Assembly (NCBI GenBank): GCA_026315105.1
Contig: CM048744.1
Coordinates: forward strand, 929,007,503-929,071,502
Reading direction: 5' to 3'
DNA length: 64,000 nt
From: Locusta migratoria
Lineage: Eukaryota > Arthropoda > Insecta > Orthoptera > Acrididae
In this document: positions 11,171 through 21,911 of the stretch, piece by piece
Numbering within the stretch: position 1 is the stretch's first letter
How the letters are laid out: each line of letters opens with the position of its first letter
The notes under the pieces: model-generated
What the model was told of the DNA's origin: nothing
The model's input: only the letters and a program-made list of their open reading frames with translations
Databases searched by the model: none
Program-made: the position numbers and the translations under genes

Positions 11171-11930
11171 TTGGGGGGGGGGGGTGTTATGTATGTGTAA
11201 TATAGTAGTTTGTCTGGTCCACCAGCTCTGCTAGTTTTCCATGTAATTTTGTGGGTTTCCAAGTTTATGGTGTGGTGAGAATTTATTGAAGACCTTTGAG
11301 GGTTTGGAAGTGTTTGGATTCAAACCGAAGTTCACCAGCTGTTCTCATGCTGAAGTTCATATTTATAATAATGGAAAGTCCAGGTTGGAATAAATAATAT
11401 AGTGAGGACAGTTTACTACTCACCGCAAAAACGTGGCGACGAGCTGCGACAGGCAAATACAAAAGACACACACATACAACACATTCAGCTATCGGCCATG
11501 GCCTTCTTCAGAAATAGAGCACTCACGCAATCACACAGGCACACAACACAGTCATACAACCATCACCTCCGACTGCCACACTTCGAAGTGTGGCAGTCGG
11601 AGGTGATGGTTGTATGACTGTGTTGTGTGCCTGTGTGATTGCGTGAGTGCTCTATTTCTGAAGAAGGCCATGGCCGATAGCTGAATGTGTTGTATGTGTG
11701 TGTGTTTTGTATTTGCCTGTCGCTGCTCGTCGCCACGTCTTTGCGGTGAGTAGTAAACTGTCCTCACTATATTATGAAGTTCATATTTATTGCAGTTGTG
11801 CTTCTGTGTACTGATTGTGATGTCAAATTCAAAATAAACTGTGGGAATGCACCAGAGGCACAACAGGGACCCTCCTGACTTTTGCTTTACGGCCAAAGTA
11901 AAAAAAACACACACACACACTCTTGGGAAA
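11171..11930 (-). mobile_element. Possible hAT-type (BED zinc finger) remnant, split by a palindromic insertion
   Basis: On the minus strand, 11930-11791 reads VKQKSGGSLLCLWCIPTVYF and then QKHNCNKYEL. This resembles, weakly, the BED-like zinc-finger start of hAT-derived proteins (Cys-x2-Cys, then a KH...KYE segment). The frame is cut at 11774-11790 by the palindromic element and is degraded beyond it. Without a profile search this is only a suggestion. Confidence 0.25.
11367..11774. mobile_element. Palindromic Penelope-like terminus insertion with 16-bp target duplication
   Basis: An almost perfect palindrome is centred at 11584/11585 (TTCGAA) with arms of about 190 bp: 11395-11584 matched by 11585-11774. 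It is flanked by the exact 16-bp direct repeat TGAAGTTCATATTTAT (11351-11366 and 11775-11790). The left end carries an extra AATAATGGAAAGTCC segment. Each arm has the architecture (CA)-rich stretch, GGCCATGGCCTTCTTCAG, GTGAGTAG-type end, which recurs singly elsewhere in the window next to Penelope-like coding pieces. The long duplication favours endonuclease-primed retroposition over cut-and-paste. Confidence 0.75.
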
Positions 11931-12089
11931 AACCATGGCTAGGAGCATTTTGATGAGTATTTTACCTAACTAACACATTAACTAATGATGTATGTGTTCT
12001 GACAGGTTATTTATACAATAAATGTGCTTGTCTGGTCTTCTGAGTGGCAAACTTGTCAATTACTCTTTTTTTTTTTGAAGTTTGGAATA

Positions 12090-12487
12090 TTACTAATTTT
12101 CACCTTGTGAATGGAACAAACATCCATTGAGTTCAGCTTCTCCTGACTCATACTGTTCCTGAGAAAGGTTTAGATTCTGTTTAAGGTGCTGAAACTGTTC
12201 TGCTTCTGCTGTTGAAATTGGTGTAGTTAGCACAAATTCTAATGTTTTGTGCACTTCAGTGAATGATTCTTCAAAGGAATGTTCCACAAAGAAATAAACA
12301 GCTCACAAACTGATGTAATGCCTCTAAATGTATCACTGGGATAAATCACTGACAGTTCATTTTTCAATTTATCGTGGCAAATAAACGGACTGTAGTTTAA
12401 TGAAAATGTATTGACCAAAGTGGCTGGGAAATGCTCTCTAAAAGAAGCAAAATTTTTGATTAATGATTTCAAAGCTGCTAAATACAT
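12090..12487 (-). pseudogene. hAT transposase remnant (C-terminal dimerisation region)
   Basis: The minus strand reads LKSLIKNFASFREHFPATLV, then LKNELSVIYPSD, then HKTLEFVLTTPISTAEAEQF. The last piece is the hAT C-terminal dimerisation motif (TTP.STAEAER.FS). Frameshifts separate the pieces and the usual RCFS after AE is lost. The fragment ends sharply at 12487 where a Tc1-type remnant begins, with no extension on the far side of that element. Confidence 0.7.
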
Positions 12488-13591
12488 GAGAGTTTTGAAA
12501 TCTTCCTTTCAGTTGGTGAGAGATCTGGAGAATGTGCTGGCCAGGGCAGTAGTCGAACATTATCCATATCCATAAAGGCCCGTACAAGACCTGCAACATG
12601 CGGTTGTGTATTAACCTGCTGAAATGTAGGGTTTCGCAGGGATCGAATGAAGGGTAGAGCCACGGGTCATAACACATCTGAAATGTAACAGCCACTGTTC
12701 TAAGTGCTGTCGATGTGAACAAGAGGTGACCAAGGTGTGTAACCAATGGCACCCCATACCATCACACCAGGTGATATGCCAGTATGGCGAAGACGAATAC
12801 ATGCGTCCAATGTGCGTTCACCAGGATGTCGCCAAACACGAATGCAACCATCATGATGCTGTAAACAGAACCTGAATTCATCCAAAAAAATGACGTTTTG
12901 CCATTCATGGAGCCAGGTTCATTGTTGCGTACACCATCGCAGGCGCTCGTGTCTGTGATGCAGCGTCAAGAGTAACCGCAGCCATGGTCTCCGAGCTGAT
13001 AGTCCATGCTGCTGCAAACATCGTCAGACTGTTCATGCAGATGGTTGTTGTTTTGCAAACATCCCCATCTGTTGACTCAGAGATCAAGATGTGGCTGCGC
13101 TATCCATTACAGCCATGCGGATAAGATGCCTGTCATCTTGACTGCTAGTGATACGAGGCCATTGGTATCCAGCAAGGCGTTCCGTATTGCCCTCCTGAAC
13201 CCAGCGATTTCATATTCTGTCTGCTAACAGTTATTGGATTGTACCAATGTGAGCAGCAATGTCACTATATGATAAACCGCAATCGCGATAGGCTACAGTT
13301 CGACATTTATCAAAGTCTGAAACATAATGGCACCCATTTCTCCTCCTTAAACTAGGCATCACAACAACATTTCACCAGGCAACACCAGTCAACTGCTGTT
13401 TGTGTATGAGAAATCGGTTGGAAACTTTCCTTATCTCAGCATGTTGTAGGTGTCGCCACCAATGCCAAACTTGTGTGAATGCTCTGAATAGCTAATCGTT
13501 CGCATATCACAGCATCTTCTTCATGTCGGTTAGATTTCACGACAGTGGCATGTCATCTTCGTAGTGTAGCCATTTTAATGGCCAGGAGTGT
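12488..13591 (-). mobile_element. Tc1/mariner element, truncated, with degraded transposase
   Basis: Minus-strand frames read NVIFLDEFRFCLQHHDGCIR, then VWRHPGERTLDACIRLRHTG, VMVWGAIGYTPWSPLVHID, and WPAHSPDLSPTERKISKL. These are the second and third catalytic blocks of a Tc1 DDE transposase (the D of LDEFRF and the PAHSPDLSP block). The reading frame shifts at least three times. The outer end at 13567-13591 has the terminal sequence CACTCCTGGCCATT next to a TA dinucleotide. The opposite end is missing, cut at 12488 against hAT sequence. Non-functional. Confidence 0.8.
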
Positions 13592-13724
13592 AAATACATA
13601 ACAGCAAAAAAATTGTTTTTATTTCCAAAAATGAATAATTTGGTGCTTGCTGTAGTAGATGGCTATGCAAACAAGCTTTACTTTTCTTCAATCGGCTGCT
13701 TCTCTCTCTTCATTCCAAGTTTCT

Positions 13725-14096
13725 TTAAGTTCCCTTTGTTGATTCATTGTGAGTTTTTTCACCTAGTATTTCTTTAGCAACCGATTTCAGGGTAATTTTA
13801 AAGTTTGTCCATTTTTCAGTGAAATCTTCACTTGGATGCACTTGTTGAAAATGCTTAGTTAGCCTGAACTCATATGGATTCCTTAAATTCTTCTCTTGAA
13901 GCAAATGCATCTTATAAGTTTTGTTTTGATTTCCTTTACATTTCCTCTTATTCTCTTTTTTCCTGCTTTCTTGTGCTGACCATGTATATTCACAGATAAT
14001 TTTTACACCTGTAATTATTGATAATACTGCTTTTTTTCTGTGTTCTTTCCTTCCCACAGCCCTTAGATTCCTAAAACTGTAAATGTCCTTTATCAA
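13725..14096 (-). pseudogene. LINE remnant (endonuclease-RT linker region)
   Basis: A 123-codon minus-strand frame includes RNPYEFRLTKHFQQVH, then FTEKWTNFKITLKSVAKEIL and GEKTHNEST. The W..FK..L...A.E.LG pattern is the linker between endonuclease and RT in RTE/BovB-type LINEs. No RT block follows. I read it as a short decayed fragment, not a host gene. Confidence 0.5.
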
Positions 14097-14321
14097 ATTT
14101 CAATCTCTTTGTGATGATTATTTATTTACCAGGGCATATTGCCATGTGTTTTCTATACACCATTACTGCTACTCCACTACATGATCTTTAATCAGGTGCA
14201 GCTCCACTATACAACACATACCTACATATGTATTTAGTGCCTTTCAATATTTTTCTTTATTTATTTAATCACTGCTATATGGACATCATAATCTTAGCGT
14301 ATTTTATTAAGCTCTAACAAT

Positions 14322-14540
14322 GGAAATTCCAAATTGGAATTCAATGAGAGTAGCTTGCAATTCAAAGCAAAGACAACTGTCAATTTGAGAGAGATAAATA
14401 AAAAAAAAAAAAAAAATACTCTCATACAGCCACAACTTAGCTTTCAGTCATAGCTTTCATCAAAAAAGGACACACACAGACTCACTCATACAATCACACA
14501 GGCACAACTCACAGACATACAACTTTCATCTCTGGCTGAT
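14322..14540 (+). repeat. Penelope-like terminal repeat copy
   Basis: It begins AACAATGGAAATTCCAAATT and includes a 16-A run, TAGCTTTCATCAAAAAAGGA and a CACACAGGCACAACTCACAG stretch. This is the same order as one arm of the palindromes at 11.4 kb and 52.9 kb, but more diverged. Confidence 0.45.
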
Positions 14541-14764
14541 TTGATCCAAGTAAAATTATGTGATGAGGGCAACTCAAGAGTGGGGATGTGAGGAGAGAAG
14601 GAACAGTAAGGATGCAAGTCAATAGTGGGAATGCCTATAGCACTGCTTTACAAAGCATTCAGATACTAAACACATCAAAAACATGATGCATCATCTTGTT
14701 TCCAAGGTCACCTGAACACTGACACCGAATGTGTATAGTGCCACAAGATCACAAGTTATCCGAC

Positions 14765-14840
14765 TGTCGGCATTGCGCAATGGATAGCGTCACTGATTGC
14801 GGTGCTGAAGGTTGCTGGTTCAATCGTGTCCACCATCAAA
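14765..14840 (+). repeat. tRNA-like (Arg-type) sequence, probably SINE-derived
   Basis: GCGCAATGGATAGCG resembles the A box of tRNA-Arg and GGTTGCTGGTTCAATC the T arm with B box, spaced as in a tRNA. An anticodon-arm-like stretch lies between. The acceptor ends do not pair well (GACTGTCG versus TGTCCACCATC), so I do not call a functional tRNA. Confidence 0.4.
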
Positions 14841-14872
14841 ATATTATTTCTTTGTATTTATCATTTCCAGAA

Positions 14873-15062
14873 TGTTCTACATGTTTCTTATGTTCAATTG
14901 TAATTTCTACATGCTTCTTATGTTAACTATTCTTCTAATTTCTGGTACATTCTGTCTGCGTATAAATAGTGGAGCACTCGGCCCGAGAGGCAGTCAGTGC
15001 TGCATGTATGTTTCAGTTCGCAATAAACCTGCTTTCAGTATAAGTGCTGTGTTCAGTTGACA
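14873..15062 (+). repeat. Probable LTR (about 190 bp)
   Basis: It starts TGTTCTACATG and ends CAGTTGACA, with a TATAAATA box at about 14961 and an AATAAA polyadenylation signal at 15022. That is the layout of a retrotransposon LTR. No second copy is seen in the window and no convincing primer-binding site follows, so it may be a solo or truncated LTR. Confidence 0.45.
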
Positions 15063-15339
15063 ACCCTGCCTTCGAAGTCAAGCCTGCTTCCATTTCAATG
15101 TGACAATACTGCACAGTGCCTTAGTTTGCCCAGTGATGTCGCTCAATCTGCACAAAGATGTAAACAACCATCCATGAGTGGTGTCAAAGTGTTGGAGTGG
15201 GTAAGATGGTCAACCAGTTCCAGTCATAACACCGGGATGGAAGTACATAGCTCGTTTTGACTTTAGTTTACCATGCCTTGAAAGTCAATTACAAAGTTTG
15301 ATTGTATTGGTATTGTTACTTTGTGTCAGGAACGACTCT

Positions 15340-16250
15340 CATCATGGGAAGAGAACAAAGTGACATTGTTCGGACATCGGAAATGTCAATGATTTGACTC
15401 ACTCTGGCTGCCAAAAGGCGGCCACAGCTGCTGAGAAACACCAATTACAGATTTAAGCTCAGAGTAACCCCAAGAAGAATGCCACCATACAGCCACAGGA
15501 TGTTATGTTTCAACTCAAACTGTATGTAATAGGCTGCATGACATTCAACTTCAATCCCATGTCCTTGGCAAGGTCCAGCATTGACACCTAAACACCATGC
15601 AGTGTGGTAAAGATGAGTCCAACAGCATGCTGAATGAACTCACCAGAACTGGCATCAAGTGCTATTCACAGATGACACTCCAATCTGCCTTCAAGCAGAT
15701 GATCATCAGATACCTTTTTTAAGGCAGCCTGGTCAGCTTGAATGTCTTAGAAACACCATCTAGTGAGTGCAATAACATGTGTTTTCTTAAAGTTTTGGCT
15801 TGGCATTATGTGGAGGCCATTGTACACCACTGGTGGTTGTAGAAGACAATCAAGCAGCTATATGGTACGGGGATGACATCCTCCAACATATAGTGCAACC
15901 ATATTGACAGTATTTCAGTAAAGAATTTGTCTTAACCGACAGTTCTCAAGCTCATCTTTTGAAAGTGTTCCTTCTTGATAACAGCATTGCAGGTTTAGAA
16001 TGGCCAGTATTTTCACCTGACATGAACCCTATTGAACTTGCCCAGGATACATTGAAAAAGGCTGTTCTGGACAAGATCCACTCTGAATCGTCACTGAGGA
16101 GTGGGCCAATCTGGAGCAACAGACACTTGATGATCTGGTGGACAGTATGCCACGACAAATACAGCCATGCATCAGAACAACAGGATGGGTTACCAGGTAT
16201 CATGAGTACTAGTGGATGCTGCAATCTGGAATATTAATTCAGAATGTCTA
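15340..16250 (+). mobile_element. Tc1-type transposon remnant, degraded transposase
   Basis: In shifting + frames: a helix-turn-helix-like region near 15360-15480, GIMWRPLYTTGG near 15806-15842 (WGGIM...PLV block), then WPVFSPDMNPIELAQDTLKK at about 16000-16060 followed by ESSLRSGPIWSN and HASEQQDGLPG. The last part matches the PDLNPIE block with the final Glu of the DDE triad and the C-terminal CI...GG segment. Several frameshifts make it a pseudogene. Confidence 0.7.
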
Positions 16251-16317
16251 GGTTATTGCCATCAAACTTGTCAGTTTTTGTTTTCATGAGCAATAGTCAG
16301 AGTTGAAATGTTGCTTT

Positions 16318-16738
16318 TGTGTCTCGTTGCCGCCGGTTGTCCTAGGTGTCGGTGGCCGAGTAGAGAGAGACCGACACAGAATGCACGTGTGTATGGGTAC
16401 AGAGTCTAAGGTGACCAGCCAGTGGGACAGCAGGAACTAGAAACACTAAGCTAGATTAGAGCAAGATATATATTTTGAAGAGAGAGTACAATACTTAACT
16501 TTGTTAACTGAAGACCAGTGGAAAGCAGATACATAGTTTAACTAGATAGAGGCCTGCCTACTGATGAGACCTAGTGCCTGTCCTAATCTCAAGTGACTGA
16601 TCCAGTTCAGTGATGGCGACGAGCAGACTTGCAGCAGAGGGCGCTTGCGGCTGACGTTGTAAGAACGCCGTACCGTGCTTGCATGGCGGCGCGTGGCGAA
16701 AGTACATGGTGCACACTTCAGACTTGTGTGACACCACA
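16318..16738 (-). repeat. Probable solo LTR flanked by an 8-bp direct repeat
   Basis: A 421-bp segment begins TGTGTCTCG and ends GACACCACA on the plus strand, so it is TG...CA in both orientations (TGTGGTGTCACAC on minus). GTTGCTTT occurs directly on each side (16310-16317 and 16739-16746). It is GC-richer than its surroundings and non-coding. Minus orientation is assumed from the TGTGGTGTCAC start I associate with insect LTRs. The 8-bp duplication is longer than usual for gypsy elements, so part may be chance or the unit may be a DNA element. Confidence 0.5.
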
Positions 16739-16799
16739 GTTGCTTTGTATATCTCTATTCCATTATTACATAAAAGGTCAAGAACCTCTAGAATCATGG

Positions 16800-17340
16800 T
16801 GAAGCACCATTTTATTTTTTTATGTGTGTAGATGGGTGGAAAGAGATGCAGCTTATAAATATTGTTGGGGAGGGGGGAAGAGTGTTTGGAGCAAAATGGG
16901 TAGGAGTAGAGGTATGGGAATATATAATGTGTGCAAATGGTAGTTAATTAGGAGTATAGAAAAATGTGGGCAAGAACTGTTGGGTAAGGGTGTGTGGTAG
17001 AAATAGGTTACCATACTTTGAAGCCTGGATAATTTCTTCAATCTTTGTGGTTTAGAAAAGCTGGCAGTGGGATTGTGAAGTAGCAACTGAAATCAAGCAC
17101 ATTACACATATTTGCCTGTCGTGGCACAGAATTGTCTACCCTGGTTTTGGCCATATTTTGCTGGTCACCATTCATTTTAATGGAAAACCGGTTGATAATC
17201 ATACAAATATGCAGGAATGCAGCACAGTTTGTAAATTACATGGCTGTTTTTGCAGCTGACCAAGCCTTTGATGTGGTAGAATTATTTGTCTCTGTTATAA
17301 TGAGTAACACACCTATGCAAGCTATGTAAGCCGCGACCAG
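16800..17340 (-). mobile_element. Antisense Penelope-like element fragment (GIY-YIG region)
   Basis: The reverse complement of about 17150-17270 aligns by eye with the GIY-YIG coding stretch at 41.8 kb. Landmarks are TGTGCTGCATT with TGTGCAGCTTT and AAAATGAATGGT with CGGATGAATGGC, in the same order and spacing. All frames are broken. Its G-rich flank at 16860-16880 may be the same element's downstream region. Confidence 0.5.
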
Positions 17341-18180
17341 TACAGAAGTCTTGAATTGTCTTATTCAGGGTATGAGGACCTACAATGCGAGTGGTTCCCA
17401 CTCCAGTCCATGCGAACAGCACAAAGTACAGTCACGAAGTACACACTAGTTCATAAACACTGATGAAACCATGCAGCCGCAGCTGGACCCAGCAGCTCTC
17501 TTTAACGGCCACACGGCCGGTAGGATGCAGCGCCAAGCCCTGCCGCACAACGGCCAGTCCTGGTAATGGGCGGCACGCCGTTCAAACATACGCACCACTC
17601 GTTACCACATTCCTCCCCCTTCACGGTGTAATCTCCAGGGGTGTCGAATGCACACACACTACGTCCATGGCAGATGCATCATCCATATCTGGCTGCCAGC
17701 TTCAGGCCGGCACTAACCCATAAGGCCAATAGTGTCCTGATCTTACTTGCTAGGAGTGGCTGGTACATCTTTGAATTTTACTCGCAATCACCAGGAATGA
17801 GGGCACATCATCTGATTCCAGCACTGGAGATAAAAAGGAACAGTTTCAGTGCTCACAGGTTGGTTCGTGTACATTTCGGGTGTCAGAGTGTCCATGACTT
17901 CGGTAGTGGTGGCACCCCCCACCCCTACTGTCGGGTGCCAGAGGCGCAGACAAGGGTGCAGGAGACAGCGTTGCCCATGATCTCTAGTGTGTGATAGCCG
18001 AACCGGTGCCAATGAAGGAAAGGCACACGTACAGCCAATGGTGCTCAGGCAGGCACGGCACTCAGTGCAGGAGCGGCCCAACCAAAGATGTCGGCATGGA
18101 GCATGTCAGCAGAACAGTCCTGGAGGCTGCGTGGGCGGAGGTGGCGTTGCGGATTTGCCAGGAGTCGCGGGCGCATCTGA

Positions 18181-19343
18181 TCACAGTGATGATGAAGAGT
18201 GCCCACAGTAGTATCCACGATGCACAAGCGGCGGCCAAGACGTCTTCAACGTACCTGGCAGCCAACAAGGATGACGGCGAAAACCTCGCGCCCACACAAG
18301 AGGACCCGGAACATAGTGACCTGGTAGTCGTGCTGGAGCACTCGATGGCCGGGGCAACAACAAATGGAAGAGTGTGCGAGGTTGCCTGCCTGCATGCCTG
18401 CCTGCCAATGGGCTGCATTCCCCCGCCGGCATGAATCGATAGGACATCAAGAAATGGATAATGGCATCGTCCACAGAGCAGTTTTTTGTTTTTTTGTTTT
18501 TGTTTATTTGAACTTTAAAAGTACGCACAAGCCGTTCCACTTCACTATTAGACTGAGGATGAAATGGAAGAATGCCCAGACGAGTACAAAAATCTTGAGA
18601 AACAGAAGTAGTGAATTGAGTGCCATTACCCGAAACAAGTGTATGCAGAAAACCGCCCAAGGCAAAACTTTAGACAGCAACTGAATAGTTACAGCAGTGG
18701 ACTTGGTATGACAATGAAAAATGTATGGAAAATTTGAATAACCATCCACAAGAAAAAACCAATAAGAATTAAGGAAGGGTCCTACATAATCCATATGCAC
18801 TCGTTCCCACGGCTGTTGGGGGTGTGGCCAAAAAGAGAGACGTGCCCGAGGTGCTGACTGTTGCGAAGCTCACAACGGGCACTTAGCCATCAGCCTCGTA
18901 ATGTCACCATTGATACCAGGCCAAATCATATGCCAGCAATCCAATGTTTTCGTGTGGGAAACTCCCCAGTGTCATTCATGAAGCATCTGAAGTACTTTTG
19001 AAAGAAGTCCCGCTGGGATCAGTACCCACGGAGATTGTCCATCTGTAGCCAAAAGAAGAACCCTGTCCCATTCAGACAGATGAAAACAGAAAGAATAAAG
19101 GTTGCAGAGGGCATCTGAAGCCCTATGCGGAGGGGCGTCTACCCAGGCCACACGAATGTAGTGAAGAACGCGCCGCAGCACCAGATCGGACGTCACTGCC
19201 TTAGTCAAGACCGGTGCAGTAATAGGAAAACCATCAACAGTAGCCCGAGCTTCCTCATCCAAAAAAAAAGCACAAAAGTTCTTCTCTATAAAAGTCAGGA
19301 GCAGAACCTGCTGGGAGGCGAGATAAAGCGTCCGCATTAGCAT
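18181..19343 (-). pseudogene. gypsy integrase remnant
   Basis: Minus-strand frames give HMDYVGPFLNSYWFFLVDGY with SNFPYIF (first catalytic Asp block), then LVSGNGTQFTTSVSQDF and FHPQSNSEVERLVRTFK (second and third blocks). The usual SDNGTQF has become SGNGTQF, so the second catalytic Asp appears substituted. The C-terminal part (to 18181) reads low-complexity and Arg/Pro-rich. An HHCC zinc-finger precursor lies in the 18.8-19.1 kb interval but is hard to read through the stops. Confidence 0.8.
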
Positions 19344-19981
19344 GTTGTGCTGTCAGACGGAAATGTATCTCATAATTATAACAAGAAAGAAAGAGAACCC
19401 AACTCTGCAATATATGAGCTGCTTTGTCAGGAAGCACCGTTGTAGGGTGAAATAGAGATACCAAGGGCTTATGATCAGAATGAGATGGAACTTGACCCCA
19501 TATAAGTAAACATGAAATTCTTCAAAGCATACACAATGGCTAAAGCCTCTTTTTCATTTAGATAGTATAGTTGTTGGGTAGCTGTCAATGTCTTAGATGC
19601 GTACACGATGGGGCACTCTGACCCAGCGGAATACTTATGAGCCAAACCAGCATCAATGCCACATTGAGAAGGGTCCGTAGCCAGACCCAAATGTTGCCCA
19701 GGAACATACGCCATCAAACAAGGGGCAGAAATCAATGAGTGTTTTAAGGTGCAAAACACATATTCACACTCAGTAGACCAGACAAAGGGAACACCTTTGT
19801 GAAGCTGACAGTTTAAGGGGTGCGCCACAGACGCAGCCCCTGTTAAGAAGCGATGGTAATAGGCAATGTTGCCCAAGAAAACCTGTAAATCTTTGACAGA
19901 CGTGGGACATAGCAGAGACTGTAAAGCGGCCACGCTGTCCAGTAAAGGGCAGATGCTCGCTGAAGACACTTCAAACCCCAA
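19255..19981 (-). pseudogene. gypsy RNase H remnant and connection region
   Basis: One 168-codon frame includes SVKDLQVFLGNIAYYHRFL (RT thumb/connection), then LGLATDPSQCGIDAGLAHKY and YYLNEKEALAIVYALKNFMF, the RNase H core (ATD(A/P)S and NEKEALA). The adjoining frame has AQHANADALSRLP, the usual end of this domain. A frameshift at about 19470 separates them. Confidence 0.85.
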
Positions 19982-20099
19982 ATAAGGAATAGAAGGTTGG
20001 AAAAAACGAGACTTGGCCAGGTTGCAGCAGAGGTCGGCTGCTTGTACAACACAGAAAAGGGCCTAGAGGTTTTGTAAATGTTTGTGGTGTGAAGCCCCG

Positions 20100-20550
20100 G
20101 TCACAACAATATCATCTAAGTAGATAAAACAGCCCAGAACCGGGCAGAGGAGCTGCTCTAAGTAACGCTGCAGGGGCACTAGCAACCCCGAAAGGAAGCC
20201 GTTGATACTGGTATAAACCAAAAGGAGTGTTTACAACCAGGAGACGTTTTGTATCATCGTCCAAAGGAAGCTGAAGATGAGCTTCCGCCAGATCTATATG
20301 AGAAAAAGAATACCAACCAGAAAGTAAAGCTAGGAGGTCCACCTGTATAAGGCATGGGGTACGAGTCAATCACAGACTGCAGATTGATCGTAACTTTAAA
20401 ATCTCCACAGATACGTGAAGACCCTGCAGGTTTCTTTCCAATAACCAACGGCGTAGCCCATTCATTGGAAGAAATGGGAGTTAAGACCTGTAAGTCCTGG
20501 AGGCGATCCAATTCAGCCTTAAGTTGGTCAAGTAGGGCCAACAGCACCTG
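20100..20550 (-). pseudogene. gypsy reverse transcriptase remnant
   Basis: The minus strand reads NEWATPLVIGKKPAGSSRIC and GDFKVTINLQSVIDSYPMP, then FSHIDLAEAHLQLPLDDDTK and TPFGLYQYQRLPFGVASAPA. The catalytic YLDD box is still recognisable around 20110-20130 as DDIVVTG, but in a shifted frame. Frameshifts near 20250 and 20150 make it inactive. Confidence 0.85.
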
Positions 20551-20862
20551 GTGGGCACGAAAAAACTTGGGTCATGCTGTTGGTTTCATAGTAATGTGGG
20601 CAGTAAAGCCCATGTCACAACCCAGCCCAGCAAAAAACAAAGAAGAGAATTCCCAACAAAGGGCTTCCAACTCTGGGAAAGGCACCGAATCTGAAAGAAG
20701 ATTGACAGAATCGTTGATAGTAATGCAAAAAACATTAAAGGCATAAGGCCGAAGATGTTAGCAGCCACAGTGTCATCAACAACAAGAAAAGCGACCGGCC
20801 TGATGACAGATTTATACGCTGTGGGGGCCATAAATTTACCCAAGAAGGAGATGCGCTGGCGG

Positions 20863-21185
20863 CTATAGCCACGTAAAGAACGTGGTGACTGCTTCCAATG
20901 GAAACGAGCCTAGTCGTATATATGTATGACAATTAAGAAGAGAAACAGAAGCTCCCGTATCTACAAGTACGGAGACCTCCTTGTCGAAAATCTGAACCTC
21001 AACAAAAAATTTGGGGGATGGAGAGTGAACATCCTGGACAAGATTAACATCCATCTCATGGTCCTGCTCAGTCGGACAAGAACGGAAAACAGAAGCCATA
21101 TGACCCTATTTCTTGCACAAATGACATACAACCCAATGTTTGGGGCAGTCTGCCCTATAATGCTGCACAAAACAAAGGGGGGCAA
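20863..21185 (-). pseudogene. gypsy zinc knuckle and aspartic protease remnant
   Basis: One frame reads ENVSVL-type strands ending KEVSVLVDTGASVSLLN, the retropepsin active-site motif (DTGAS), at about 20950. Upstream, in another frame, CPKHWVVCHLC-like spacing suggests a CCHC knuckle. The protease is short and runs into a stop. This supports gag-protease order typical of gypsy elements. Confidence 0.7.
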
Positions 21186-21254
21186 GATGGTAAAGGTCAC
21201 TGCGTACGAGCAGGATTGTGCGACACAGCCCGCGACCGCTGTACCACTGCGTGT

Positions 21255-21905
21255 TCAGTGAGTGGGGTGCTCCTGTACGACAGTGACATCCTCACAATCC
21301 GAAGGCACCAAGCCAGACTGAGAAACTGCAGCTACATCACCCCACTTCTCAATTTGGTCCCCTGCAGCCTGTGAAACTTCAAAAGATTGTGCAATGCTTA
21401 GAACATCCATCAAGGTTGGATTTTCCAACTGTAGGGCACAATGGCAAACTTCCCTATCTGGAGCAAGCTTGACAATTGCATTACAAACCATATTGTCAGT
21501 ATACGATTCCTTGTGGGTCAGAGTAATGAACATACGCGACTGCTAAGACCGTGCAGCTCTGCGGTCCACGACCGATAGGACTGAGTCGGTTTCTTATGCG
21601 ACCAGTAAAATTCAACCTGCACCACAGTAACATGTGTGCGAGGGCGGTAATGAGCTGACAACAAATGACACATCTCATCGAAAAACAAAGCAGCCAGTTC
21701 CTGCAGGGAAGCAAGTTGATGCAAAAGTTGTGGATGTGAGGGGAGACCTACAAGATAAACAAAGCCTTAAAGCCTTACACAAAGCCGGATCTGACACCAT
21801 GAACGCAAGGAAATACTTGCGCAGCCTGTTTTCATTACAGTCCCAATCTTCTAATGCATCATCAAAACCAGAGAAAGGAGATGAGAATGCCATAGCTATA
21901 TACAA
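21255..21905 (-). pseudogene. gypsy gag remnant
   Basis: Three overlapping minus-strand frames give FSGFDDALEDWDCNENRLRK, then FLAFMVSDPALCKALRLCLS, then ELAALFFDEMCHLLSAHYRP, FYWSHKKPTQSYRSWTAELH, and VKLAPDREVCHCALQLENPT with LMDVLSIAQSFEVSQ. The order and content parallel the gag remnant of the plus-strand gypsy (CQLLSTYYHKH, FYHCQKKPHQTYHTWIAELQ), so the two elements are relatives. Frame changes near 21530 and 21720. Confidence 0.75.
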
Positions 21906-21911
21906 AGAACT

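Larger units (their letters stand above)
17500..21910 (-). mobile_element. Ty3/gypsy LTR retrotransposon, decayed, minus strand
   Basis: Going leftward from 21910 the minus strand gives, in canonical order, gag, CCHC-like knuckle, protease, reverse transcriptase, RNase H and integrase, then a poorly conserved C-terminal tail (to about 17.5 kb). Each is listed separately. All are broken by frameshifts or stops. I did not find a matching LTR pair. The 5' end abuts a Jockey-like LINE at about 21912, so the 5' LTR may have been lost. Confidence 0.85.

Noticed and set aside
13725..14096. 123-codon minus-strand frame as a host gene
   Set aside because: It resembles the linker of RTE-type LINEs and has no splice or gene context.
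14765..14840. Functional tRNA-Arg
   Set aside because: The acceptor stem does not pair and the anticodon loop is aberrant; better seen as SINE-like.
17987..18434. 147-codon plus-strand open frame
   Set aside because: It is the antisense of the GC-rich integrase C-terminal region of the minus-strand gypsy.
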